From the NCBI GenBank assembly GCA_964556425.1, contig CAZKWC010000004.1:27231-91230 (forward strand): a stretch of DNA of 64,000 nucleotides, given 5' to 3'. Below, in pieces: positions 1 to 8,025 of this stretch. The stretch's first letter is position 1. Each line of letters opens with the position of its first letter. This DNA is from JALQUL01 sp964556425 (lineage in GTDB: Bacteria > Pseudomonadota > Gammaproteobacteria > Burkholderiales > Burkholderiaceae_C). The position numbers were made by a program, and so were the translations under genes. Below the pieces are notes generated by a model. That model made no database searches. It was given only the letters and a program-made list of their open reading frames with translations, and was not told where the DNA came from.

Positions 1-402
1 AGATCTTTCACCGTCGGGCTTAATAGGGGCACCATGACGTGCATCTAATTGTAAATATGCCTGTTCAAGCGCCCTACAAAGGGTAAACTCAGCTAATTGA
101 GTTACTGTTTTAGTAACTATGTCTAAATTGACTTGAAGCTCACACTCTAGCCTAATGAGCCTATGCATGACCAACTGACGCAAGACTCTTACGGCTTGAG
201 AGGGTTCATACGCCTTTTTTAATAATGCTTGCCAGCACTCTAGCATCTGTTCTTTTTGGGGAACTCCTGGTGGCAACAAAGTTAAATCCGCTTGATACCT
301 ACGTTCCAACCTTTGAAAAAACCGACTATGAAAACAAATTTCTGCGGAATTATTTGCTAATGTTTGATTTGGATTTGAATTTTGGGCTTGATCAACAGTC
401 AT
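1..402 (-). CDS. glnE: GlnE, glutamine synthetase adenylyltransferase (5' part, runs off window)
   Basis: The minus strand is open for 134 codons from an ATG at 400-402 to the window edge. The product adds AMP to, and removes it from, glutamine synthetase in response to PII. The visible part is the N-terminal stretch of the de-adenylylating nucleotidyltransferase domain: a basic helical region with VRVLRQLVMHRLIRLE, then VTQLAEFTL and the DARHGAPI segment that precedes the nucleotide-binding core in this family. The start codon is only 19 bp from the divergent yhdP start, a neighbour arrangement usual in betaproteobacteria, which supports the call. The catalytic motifs lie outside the window. 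A later ATG at codon 45 is possible but would cut into the conserved part. Confidence 0.85.
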   Translation of the reverse strand, partial: MTVDQAQNSNPNQTLANNSAEICFHSRFFQRLERRYQADLTLLPPGVPQKEQMLECWQALLKKAYEPSQAVRVLRQLVMHRLIRLECELQVNLDIVTKTVTQLAEFTLCRALEQAYLQLDARHGAPIKPDGERS

Positions 403-421
403 AATTCTTGCCTATATTGCC

Positions 422-3400
422 ATGACTAAAAAAAATCCACGCCGCCCGCTCGGCCTCTACTTGTTTCACCTGAGCTCCCTATTTTTATTTTGGGGTGCAG
501 CTTCTGCGTGGCTAGCCGTTTTGATAAGCGGTGTGGTCTTACATACTTGGATTGTGCCCCGAATTGGTGACTATAAAACACTTTTAGAAGAAACGGCGAG
601 TAACTCTATTGGTGTCCCGATTAAAATTGGCCGAATTAGTGCCCAATCTGAAGGCCTATTGCCTACTTTTAAGTTAGAAAATGTAGAACTAAGGGACAAC
701 TCCGGACAAACTGGGCTAAAGCTTGGTCTAATAATTGCAAGCTTATCACCACGTAGTGTATTTAGTTTAGACTTTGAACGCTTAATAGTCGACAGCCCAG
801 AATTAGAAATCCGAAGGGCACAAAATGGGCATTTTTGGATTGCCGGAATTGAGGTCAAGCCCAGTACTGAAATTCAAAACAGTAGCCCTTTATTAGATTG
901 GTTCTTTTCGCAAAACAATTTTGAAATTCGTCAAGGTCAAGTGAGATATATTGATGAAACTCTTCCAAGTATTTCTGCAACCCAGTTGAACACGCCAGTT
1001 CTTGCCTCTAAGTCAAGTTCTACTTCAAGCGCAAGCGCTTTCAATTCATTAAATTCTCCATCGTCAGATTTAACATCTGCTACTGTCGCCAAAAATACTT
1101 CGTTTAGCTTGAGTAATGCGCCTGAAGCTCGTAGTTTTGAGTTCAAAGAAGTTCAATTTAGTAGCCGTAACCCACTTTATAAACATGAGTTTTCATTTTC
1201 CGCCGTACCTCCTGACAAATGGGGCGAAAAAATTACTTTTATTGGCTCATTTACTCAATCGTTAATTTATACCGATAGAGCCAACTTTAAACATTGGAAG
1301 GGGCAAATTTATGCTGACTTACCCTACATCAATGCCGAATTCATCAGCCCCTACTTACCACTTACCGCCAATATTAAACAAGGAAAGGGTTCTGCTCGGG
1401 CATGGTTAAATATTGAGAATCAACAAGTCCAAAGCATGACGGCAGACATAGCAACTCAGGCTATTACCATTCAATTTAAAGGTACACCCGACCCGCTTGC
1501 TCTGCAATCTATCAATGGCCGAGTTGAATTGGCAACCATTGAAGGCGGGCTTACCATCAGCACAAAAAACCTTCGCTTCCAAACCGCCGATGGTTTAAAG
1601 TGGCCACAAGGCAATATAAAAGTGTCAAAAATCAAGGCTAGTGGCCAGCAAATTGAAACGGGACGTATTGAAGCGGACCAAATCGATTTAGCCATAGTGA
1701 GCCAGATTGCTAGCCGCCTGCCATTAGGTGATGCAGCAAGAGCTCAACTACTCAGTTTGCAGCCCCATGGAATCATTAAATCGCTCAATGCTAGTTATGA
1801 AGGCTCGATTGAAAAACCAAGTCAATTGAATGCCAAGGGACAATTAGATAATTTAAGTTTTCTACCACAAGCCACACAAAATATTAATGAAATTGCAAGA
1901 CCAGGCCTAGAGGGCGCATCTATCGGATTTGACTTTGATTTAAATGCAGGTAGCGCAGTCATTCAAATTAAAAATGGCAAACTCCATTTTCCAGGTGTAT
2001 GGGAAGACCCCACTGTTGAGGTGGAAAACTTAAGCACTGAACTCAAATGGCAACTAACCGATTCACCCAGCGGGCAACAAATTAAAATTGATTTTGCAAA
2101 TGGCCTATTAAAAAATGCCGATGCATCAGGGCGATTCAATGGCAGCTGGCAAACCACTGACCCCAAGAAATCAAATAGCCAATCTCGCTTTCCAGGTAAT
2201 TTGCAACTTGATGCTCAATTAGATCAGGCCAACGGTGCAAGAGTCTGGCGTTATTTACCTTTAAGCGTCGGAAAAGATGCTATTGATTACGTCAAATATT
2301 CTATTTTATCGGGTACGGCTAAAAATGCGCGGTTTGTTATTAAAGGAGACTTGTTTGATCTACCCTACGACAAAACTAAAAATGGTACTTTTAAAATTGA
2401 AACCAAGGTAGAAAATGCCGTTATGGCCTATGTGCCTAAGCAACTACAAGACCCTAAAGATTTAGTTTGGCCATCATTTTCTAATCTCTCAGGAGATTTA
2501 ATTTTTGATGGAGCTGGCATGGAGGTGAGACAGGCAAAAGCAGTTATCACGAATAATCAAAGCCTCAAAATTACCGATGCCAACGTCAAAATTACCGACC
2601 TTAGCAAAACCGTGGTGCAGGTAAAAGCACAGGCCACTGGACCATTAGCAGCAATGCTTAGTTTTACTAATAACTCACCTTTAAGAGATATTACCGAAAA
2701 AGCTCTTTTACACACTAAAGCAAGTGGCAATAGTGACTATATTTTTAATATGAATTTGCCTATTGCCCAAATGGACAAAGCTAGCGTAGATGGGCAAGTA
2801 AAATTAATAGGCAATGAAATTCAAATTACACCCGACACGCCAGTACTTAAAAAAGTCACAGGCCAAGTTATTTTTAATGAGTATGGCTTTTTAATTCAAA
2901 CTGCTAAAGCTAATTTATTGGGCGGCGAAGTAGAGTTCAGCGGTGGTTCAAGTGCACTCATTAATCGCAACCTAAAATCAGCAAAGCCAGCTATTAATAC
3001 GACAAAAAATAGCTCACCCGAAGTGATGATTAAAGGCAAGGGTACGATTAATGCTCAAGCCTTAGCAACTACTCCTGAATTGGGAGTAGTTGCTCAGGTG
3101 GCAAAATATTTGAGCGGCTCGACTCCTTATCAACTTTCACTGCACATTAATAAAGGGCAACCCGAGCTAATTATCAATAGCAACTTAATAGGCATTGCCT
3201 CAGCATTACCAGCTCCATTTAACAAGACTGCCGAAACCAGTCTTGCCTTAAATTATGAAAACTTATTGACGACTAATTCGGCTACCTTGGCCATCAATAA
3301 TCCGAATCAAGTCCTACAAGACACTTTAAAACTAGAAGTGGGTAATTTATTAAGTCTTTATTATTTACGCAACCTTGCACTCAATAACCCACCTGAAGTC

Positions 3401-4759
3401 GTAAGGGGCGGCATAGCGATAGGATCTGGGAAAAGCGAAATAATTGCCCCCACCACAGGGGGTGTAGCCGCCAATATTGTGAGCAGTCAAATTAACTTAG
3501 ATAAATGGTTAGAGGTATTCAAAAATCTAACCAATAACAAAAACCCTGTTGCAAAAATCAATGCAGCAACTGATGCAAGTGCCGATAACTATCTTCCTAG
3601 AATTGTCTCTGTTAAAAGCGCTCTCATTAATTGGGATATCTATAACTTTGAGCAAGTAACAGCCAACCTTAACCGAGATGGAAACTTGTGGCGAGCCACT
3701 ATTGATTCCAAAGAGCTTGCGGGTTTAATTGAATATCGCACGACCGCCAACGATGCCAAACTATTTGCTCGACTATCCAAAGCCTATTTAGCGTCAGCCA
3801 ACCAAGAAGATGTAGAGCAAGTACTAGATCAACCATCGGGGCCTCCTCCCTCAGTGGATATTGAAATTGATAATTTACGCTTAGCAGGCAGAAGTTTTGG
3901 CAAAATTCAACTTGATGCCAATAACCGAATATTAAGCAACGGTTCGCGTGAATGGAAAATCAATAAATTAGTGGTGACACAACCTTTTGCCAAGCTCAAT
4001 GCAACTGGAAGCTGGGCAGAAGTAGCTAAGGTGGGCTCTTTTGCAAAACGAAGCCTACTAGAACGCAGACGTATGGATTTAGATTTTAAACTCGACATTG
4101 AAAATGCCGGAGACCTCATCACTTGGATTGGCAAGGAGAAAGCGCTGCGTAATGGCAAAGGAAAACTAGAAGGAAACATTGGCTGGCAGGGTTCACCCTT
4201 TCAGGTAAATTTCCCCACCCTAAGAGGTCAAATGAACTTGGCAGTGCAAAGCGGTCAGTTCTTAAAAATTGACATGGGAGCGGCTAAACTTTTAAGTGTG
4301 CTCAGTTTACAAGCTCTCCCTAGGCGTTTGGTTCTAGACTTTAGAGATGTGTTTAGCGAAGGTTTTGCCTTTGATACGATCAAGGGCGATGTCACTATTG
4401 CAAAAGGCGTAGCCAGTACACAAAACCTACAAATGAGTGGAATGAATGCCTTAGTACTCATGGACGGCAGTGCCGATATAGTCAAAGAGAGTCAAAATCT
4501 GCATATTGTAGTGATCCCTGAAATTAGTGCGGGAGGTGCTGCACTTGCCATCGTCGCCATTAACCCTGCGATTGGTTTAAGTAGTTTATTAGCCCAATGG
4601 CTCATCTCTAAACCCCTTATGGAAGCGGCCACGCGAGAATATTTTATTCAAGGTTCTTGGAGTGCACCTACAGTAACTGAAGTCAAACGTGGCAGCAAAC
4701 TCAAACCAAGTACCCCCAACAGCACCAGTTCAAGTGCTAGCGGTACCCTTTCTAATTAG
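422..4759 (+). CDS. yhdP: YhdP family AsmA-like envelope protein
   Basis: A 1445-residue protein with one N-terminal membrane helix (about residues 13-43) followed by a very long periplasmic region rich in short beta-strand repeats. It ends in the AsmA-type C-terminal domain (about 1250-1420) that includes GQFLKIDMGAAKLLSVLSLQ. Length and layout match the YhdP/TIGR02099 family. In E. coli, YhdP, TamB and YdbH together are needed for moving phospholipid to the outer membrane; the same role here is inferred from family. The Ser/Thr-rich stretch around residues 190-230 and the low-complexity tail look like linkers. The gene diverges from glnE with only 19 bp between start codons, so promoter elements for both must lie inside the opposing genes or overlap strongly. 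Confidence 0.9.
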   Translation: MTKKNPRRPLGLYLFHLSSLFLFWGAASAWLAVLISGVVLHTWIVPRIGDYKTLLEETASNSIGVPIKIGRISAQSEGLLPTFKLENVELRDNSGQTGLKLGLIIASLSPRSVFSLDFERLIVDSPELEIRRAQNGHFWIAGIEVKPSTEIQNSSPLLDWFFSQNNFEIRQGQVRYIDETLPSISATQLNTPVLASKSSSTSSASAFNSLNSPSSDLTSATVAKNTSFSLSNAPEARSFEFKEVQFSSRNPLYKHEFSFSAVPPDKWGEKITFIGSFTQSLIYTDRANFKHWKGQIYADLPYINAEFISPYLPLTANIKQGKGSARAWLNIENQQVQSMTADIATQAITIQFKGTPDPLALQSINGRVELATIEGGLTISTKNLRFQTADGLKWPQGNIKVSKIKASGQQIETGRIEADQIDLAIVSQIASRLPLGDAARAQLLSLQPHGIIKSLNASYEGSIEKPSQLNAKGQLDNLSFLPQATQNINEIARPGLEGASIGFDFDLNAGSAVIQIKNGKLHFPGVWEDPTVEVENLSTELKWQLTDSPSGQQIKIDFANGLLKNADASGRFNGSWQTTDPKKSNSQSRFPGNLQLDAQLDQANGARVWRYLPLSVGKDAIDYVKYSILSGTAKNARFVIKGDLFDLPYDKTKNGTFKIETKVENAVMAYVPKQLQDPKDLVWPSFSNLSGDLIFDGAGMEVRQAKAVITNNQSLKITDANVKITDLSKTVVQVKAQATGPLAAMLSFTNNSPLRDITEKALLHTKASGNSDYIFNMNLPIAQMDKASVDGQVKLIGNEIQITPDTPVLKKVTGQVIFNEYGFLIQTAKANLLGGEVEFSGGSSALINRNLKSAKPAINTTKNSSPEVMIKGKGTINAQALATTPELGVVAQVAKYLSGSTPYQLSLHINKGQPELIINSNLIGIASALPAPFNKTAETSLALNYENLLTTNSATLAINNPNQVLQDTLKLEVGNLLSLYYLRNLALNNPPEVVRGGIAIGSGKSEIIAPTTGGVAANIVSSQINLDKWLEVFKNLTNNKNPVAKINAATDASADNYLPRIVSVKSALINWDIYNFEQVTANLNRDGNLWRATIDSKELAGLIEYRTTANDAKLFARLSKAYLASANQEDVEQVLDQPSGPPPSVDIEIDNLRLAGRSFGKIQLDANNRILSNGSREWKINKLVVTQPFAKLNATGSWAEVAKVGSFAKRSLLERRRMDLDFKLDIENAGDLITWIGKEKALRNGKGKLEGNIGWQGSPFQVNFPTLRGQMNLAVQSGQFLKIDMGAAKLLSVLSLQALPRRLVLDFRDVFSEGFAFDTIKGDVTIAKGVASTQNLQMSGMNALVLMDGSADIVKESQNLHIVVIPEISAGGAALAIVAINPAIGLSSLLAQWLISKPLMEAATREYFIQGSWSAPTVTEVKRGSKLKPSTPNSTSSSASGTLSN

Positions 4760-4901
4760 ACGAATACAACATATTTGAAATGATTCAAAAAAACAAATCA
4801 CTAAGTTTTAAAAATTAATTTAGACTTCAGAAATTGGTTTATTTATTTCCAAATAACTAACACAAGTAATGCCCACCATTTTTATTTAGATTGGCTTTTA
4901 T

Positions 4902-5708
4902 ATGCGCGTCTCTACCATTCAAATGATTTCTGGCCCAGATGTCACACTTAATTTAATTCAAGCTAAAAATTTAATAGAACAAGCGTCAAATAATGGCGCA
5001 GAGCTAGTGGTTCTCCCAGAATATTTTTGCTTAATCGGCAATACCGACCAAGAAAAATTAGCAATAGCAGAAACTCAAGGTAGCGGGCCCATCCAAAGTT
5101 TTTTGTCTGAAATTGCCAAACAACATAAGATTTATTTAGTGGCAGGTACTATTCCGTTAAAAGGCACACAAAGCAATAAAGCTCGCAACAGTGTTTTGGT
5201 TTATAACCCAGAGGGCGTCAACATTTGTCGATATGACAAAATCCATTTGTTTAAATTTGACAATGGTAAAGAAGCTTATGATGAGTCAGTGGTGTTAGAA
5301 CCTGGTCAAAACACACAAAGTTTTGAGTTGGAGTCAAAAGATGGCAACACTTGGAAAATTGGTTTAAGTGTTTGTTATGACCTACGTTTTGCAGAACTTT
5401 ATCAACAACTTCAGGCTGACTTGTTATTGGTTCCCGCCGCTTTTACTTTTACCACCGGCAAAGCGCATTGGGAAACACTTTTAAAAGCAAGGGCCATAGA
5501 AAACCTGGCGTATGTGGTAGCAAGTGCACAAGGCGGTGAACATCCCAACGGCAGAAAAACATTTGGCCATAGTATGCTGATTAACCCTTGGGGCGAAGTT
5601 TTAGCCAGTGTTGAATTGGGAGTTACCGTGTGCACCGCTGACCTTGATTTTGCTATGATTCAAGCCAAAAGAGCTCAATTACCGGCACTTGAGCACCGGG
5701 TTCTTTGA
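4902..5708 (+). CDS. Carbon-nitrogen hydrolase (Nit1/omega-amidase-like)
   Basis: A 268-residue nitrilase-superfamily enzyme. The catalytic triad is visible: Glu40 in VVLPEYF, Lys113 in RYDKIHLF and Cys158 in GLSVCYDLRF. Length and the YDLRF motif fit the Nit1/omega-amidase branch, whose members hydrolyse deaminated glutathione or alpha-keto-acid amides as metabolite repair. Substrate cannot be fixed from sequence. It follows yhdP in the same direction after 142 bp, a common betaproteobacterial order; tldD, often the next gene there, is absent. The stop is 55 bp from the convergent stop of the small membrane gene. Confidence 0.87.
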   Translation: MRVSTIQMISGPDVTLNLIQAKNLIEQASNNGAELVVLPEYFCLIGNTDQEKLAIAETQGSGPIQSFLSEIAKQHKIYLVAGTIPLKGTQSNKARNSVLVYNPEGVNICRYDKIHLFKFDNGKEAYDESVVLEPGQNTQSFELESKDGNTWKIGLSVCYDLRFAELYQQLQADLLLVPAAFTFTTGKAHWETLLKARAIENLAYVVASAQGGEHPNGRKTFGHSMLINPWGEVLASVELGVTVCTADLDFAMIQAKRAQLPALEHRVL

Positions 5709-5763
5709 GCTCTTCAAACTTCTATAAAATCACAGGCTACACAAGTAATAGTTGCAAAAGCTT

Positions 5764-5907
5764 TTATGATTTGTGCTGAGAATCCTCATTTTTTTCATCC
5801 TCGGGTTGGCTAATTTCGCCATTAGGACGACCTGAAAACATAGTCCACCAGACAATGAATACCAAAATAAGCAATGCAGCTAGTGCTTCAACTATTAATA
5901 ACAACAT
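5764..5907 (-). CDS. Small single-pass membrane protein, 47 aa
   Basis: An intact 47-codon reading frame preceded by AAGGA nine bases before its ATG, a clear ribosome-binding site. The product begins directly with a hydrophobic helix (MLLLIVEALAALLILVFIVWW), followed by TMFSGRPNGEIS and a charged Glu/Asp/Lys tail: a one-helix inner-membrane protein with a short soluble end. I do not recognise the family. It runs opposite to the amidase (55 bp between stops) and overlaps the extreme 5' end of the longest possible mltA frame, which argues that mltA starts further downstream. No function is assigned. Confidence 0.7.
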   Translation of the reverse strand: MLLLIVEALAALLILVFIVWWTMFSGRPNGEISQPEDEKNEDSQHKS

Positions 5908-5920
5908 TTTCTACCATCCT

Positions 5921-7015
5921 TTGCTAAATATTAAACTTTTTATCTTGCTTGGGATTGTAGGTCTTCTTGCTTCTTGTGCAACACCACCAAGCACAACACC
6001 GGCTATTGGTAATATCAACCATCCCAAATCGGTCTGGACACCCGCTAGTTTTTCAGATTTACCCGGCTGGCCCGATGACTCATTTCAACAAGCCTGGACA
6101 GCTTGGATGAGGTCATGTCAAAAACCTATCCAAGCTTGGATCAATACCTGTGCTGAAATGAATAAACTCAGTAATAGCACAGAAATAGACAAACAAATTT
6201 GGCTACAAAATAACTTTCAAGTTTATGCGGTTAGCAATACCAACGGTAATCCTGACGGTTTATTAACATCTTATTATGAACCCGAATTTAATGCCAGTCG
6301 TACCGCAAAAAATGGTTATGAAGTTCCACTTTATCGTACCCCTGCTACCTTGCAAAAGCAAAAACCTTGGTTTACACGCAAAGAAATCGACACTTTAGCA
6401 GAAGCCAAATCACAACTAAGGGGCAAAGAAATTGTTTACCTAGCAGACCCCATAGATGCCCTAATTTTACATATTCAAGGCTCTGGTAAAGTCAGGGTAA
6501 TGGAGCCAGATGGCAGACAAAGTTGGACCCGCGTTGCATTTGCCGGCACCAATGAGCAAAGTTATAAAAGTGTAGGAAGATGGTTAATTGACCAAGGAGC
6601 CGTCAAAGATGCCTCTTGGCGTAGTATTAAAGAATGGGCAAATCGTAACCCAAATAAAGTCCAAGAAATGCTCTGGACCAACCCTCGTTATGTTTTTTTT
6701 AAAGAAGAAGCTTTATCTGAGACAGACCCTACTTTAGGGCCTAAAGGTGCTCAAGGTGTGCCATTAACCGCCAGAAGGTCTATTGCCATTGACCCTGCAA
6801 GCATGCCCTACGGTACACCAGTTTGGTTAAGCACCAAAGGCCCTACTTTAAACGAAAGCCGCCTCATGATTGCTCAAGATACAGGCAGCGCTATTACAGG
6901 AGCAGTGAGAGCCGATTATTATATGGGTTCCGGTTTTCAAGCAGGCGAGTTAGCATCTCAAGTGAAGCAAAACTTAAGATATTGGGTTTTACAACCTAAA
7001 ACCAACTCCAATTAA
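5921..7015 (+). CDS. mltA: MltA, membrane-bound lytic murein transglycosylase A
   Basis: An outer-membrane lipoprotein that cleaves peptidoglycan glycan strands to 1,6-anhydromuropeptides. The MltA domain shows SYYEPEF, ILHIQGSGKVR, ARRSIAIDPASMPYGTPVWL and the 3D-domain segment IAQDTGSAI, whose Asp is the family's catalytic residue. The frame is open back to an ATG at 5855, but that adds 22 non-hydrophobic residues and overlaps the well-supported minus-strand small gene. An in-frame TTG at 5921 gives a compact lipoprotein signal (MLNIKLFILLGIVGLLASC, lipid Cys19). Neither start has a clear Shine-Dalgarno sequence, so the start is my choice, not certain. Confidence 0.88.
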   Translation: MLNIKLFILLGIVGLLASCATPPSTTPAIGNINHPKSVWTPASFSDLPGWPDDSFQQAWTAWMRSCQKPIQAWINTCAEMNKLSNSTEIDKQIWLQNNFQVYAVSNTNGNPDGLLTSYYEPEFNASRTAKNGYEVPLYRTPATLQKQKPWFTRKEIDTLAEAKSQLRGKEIVYLADPIDALILHIQGSGKVRVMEPDGRQSWTRVAFAGTNEQSYKSVGRWLIDQGAVKDASWRSIKEWANRNPNKVQEMLWTNPRYVFFKEEALSETDPTLGPKGAQGVPLTARRSIAIDPASMPYGTPVWLSTKGPTLNESRLMIAQDTGSAITGAVRADYYMGSGFQAGELASQVKQNLRYWVLQPKTNSN

Positions 7016-7036
7016 CTCCAACTTTGTTTCGCTAAT

Positions 7037-8023
7037 ATGTCTTATTCCTATAGCTATTTAAAATCACCTCAATATAAAGCTTTTATAAGGTGGGCCGCTA
7101 CCAAGCCTAAGGCTAGATTTTTAGATATTGGCCCTGTTCACCCTGGTGGGCAGTCTATTACTACCCCACTGTTTGAAATGGGTTGGCAAGGTATTAGCAT
7201 TGAACCGGTAAAGTCTTATCTTGATTATTTAAAAAAAGTTCGCTCCAATGGCATTCACTTGCAAGGAGTAGTCTCTAACAACCAAAAGCAATTGTTTATT
7301 CAAGACCAAGGGCCATTAGGTTATAGGGTGTATAGCCAAGATACTTTTGCTTTGAATACCGATTCATCGGCACTCATCAAACCAATAGGCAACTGGTCTA
7401 TACAAGAGTTGCTTCTACAAAATCAAATGCTATCATTTGAAGTTTTACACATAGACAGCAGAGCTATTTATCAACCTGAAACCTTTTCTCTTGATTTTTC
7501 AAGTATTCAACCTTGGCTTATTATTTTAGAAAATTGGCCAGAATCCAATCCACTTCAAAAGACAATTGAACAGCACTATCAAAGCGTACTCAGTAACGCT
7601 AATTTAGTGATGTATATTGCCAAAACACAAAGCCAACTTTTACAAGCTGTTTTGTCTTTAAAAGATGCAAATATTAACCATTTAGATAGTCAAACCAAAT
7701 TTCAGTTTTCTTTAAAGTCTTGGTTAGTCCCAAAAATAAAGTCGCGTCTCCAGTCTCCTAGGCTTATTCAAGTCGCCAAAGATATTCAAATTGTTATTGA
7801 AGAAGAACGAGTGATTCAAACGGCATTAAGAATAGTCAAACGTAAAGCAAAATCAACTTCTATTGGTAAGCGTTTACAACGGTTTAAAAATCGAAATAGT
7901 CCGCTTCCAGCTCATTATTATGATGAACTCCCAGCTCCTCAAACTCAGTCTGAATTGTCTTTGTTATTACACGAAAAAATAAAAGCAAAACAAAACAATA
8001 TTGCATCTAAAAAGGTCAGTTAA
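7037..8023 (+). CDS. FkbM-like SAM-dependent methyltransferase
   Basis: A 328-residue protein. The first 110 residues carry FLDIGPVHPGG (SAM-binding motif I), then FEMGWQGISIEPVKSYLDYL, the pattern of FkbM-type O-methyltransferases where GW.GI.IEP marks motif II. The C-terminal third is basic and less conserved. It starts 21 bp after mltA and ends 2 bp before the tandem glycosyltransferase, so it is almost certainly co-translated with the latter. A role in methylating a surface sugar or capping a glycan chain is inferred from that pairing. Confidence 0.7.
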   Translation: MSYSYSYLKSPQYKAFIRWAATKPKARFLDIGPVHPGGQSITTPLFEMGWQGISIEPVKSYLDYLKKVRSNGIHLQGVVSNNQKQLFIQDQGPLGYRVYSQDTFALNTDSSALIKPIGNWSIQELLLQNQMLSFEVLHIDSRAIYQPETFSLDFSSIQPWLIILENWPESNPLQKTIEQHYQSVLSNANLVMYIAKTQSQLLQAVLSLKDANINHLDSQTKFQFSLKSWLVPKIKSRLQSPRLIQVAKDIQIVIEEERVIQTALRIVKRKAKSTSIGKRLQRFKNRNSPLPAHYYDELPAPQTQSELSLLLHEKIKAKQNNIASKKVS

Positions 8024-8025
8024 AT

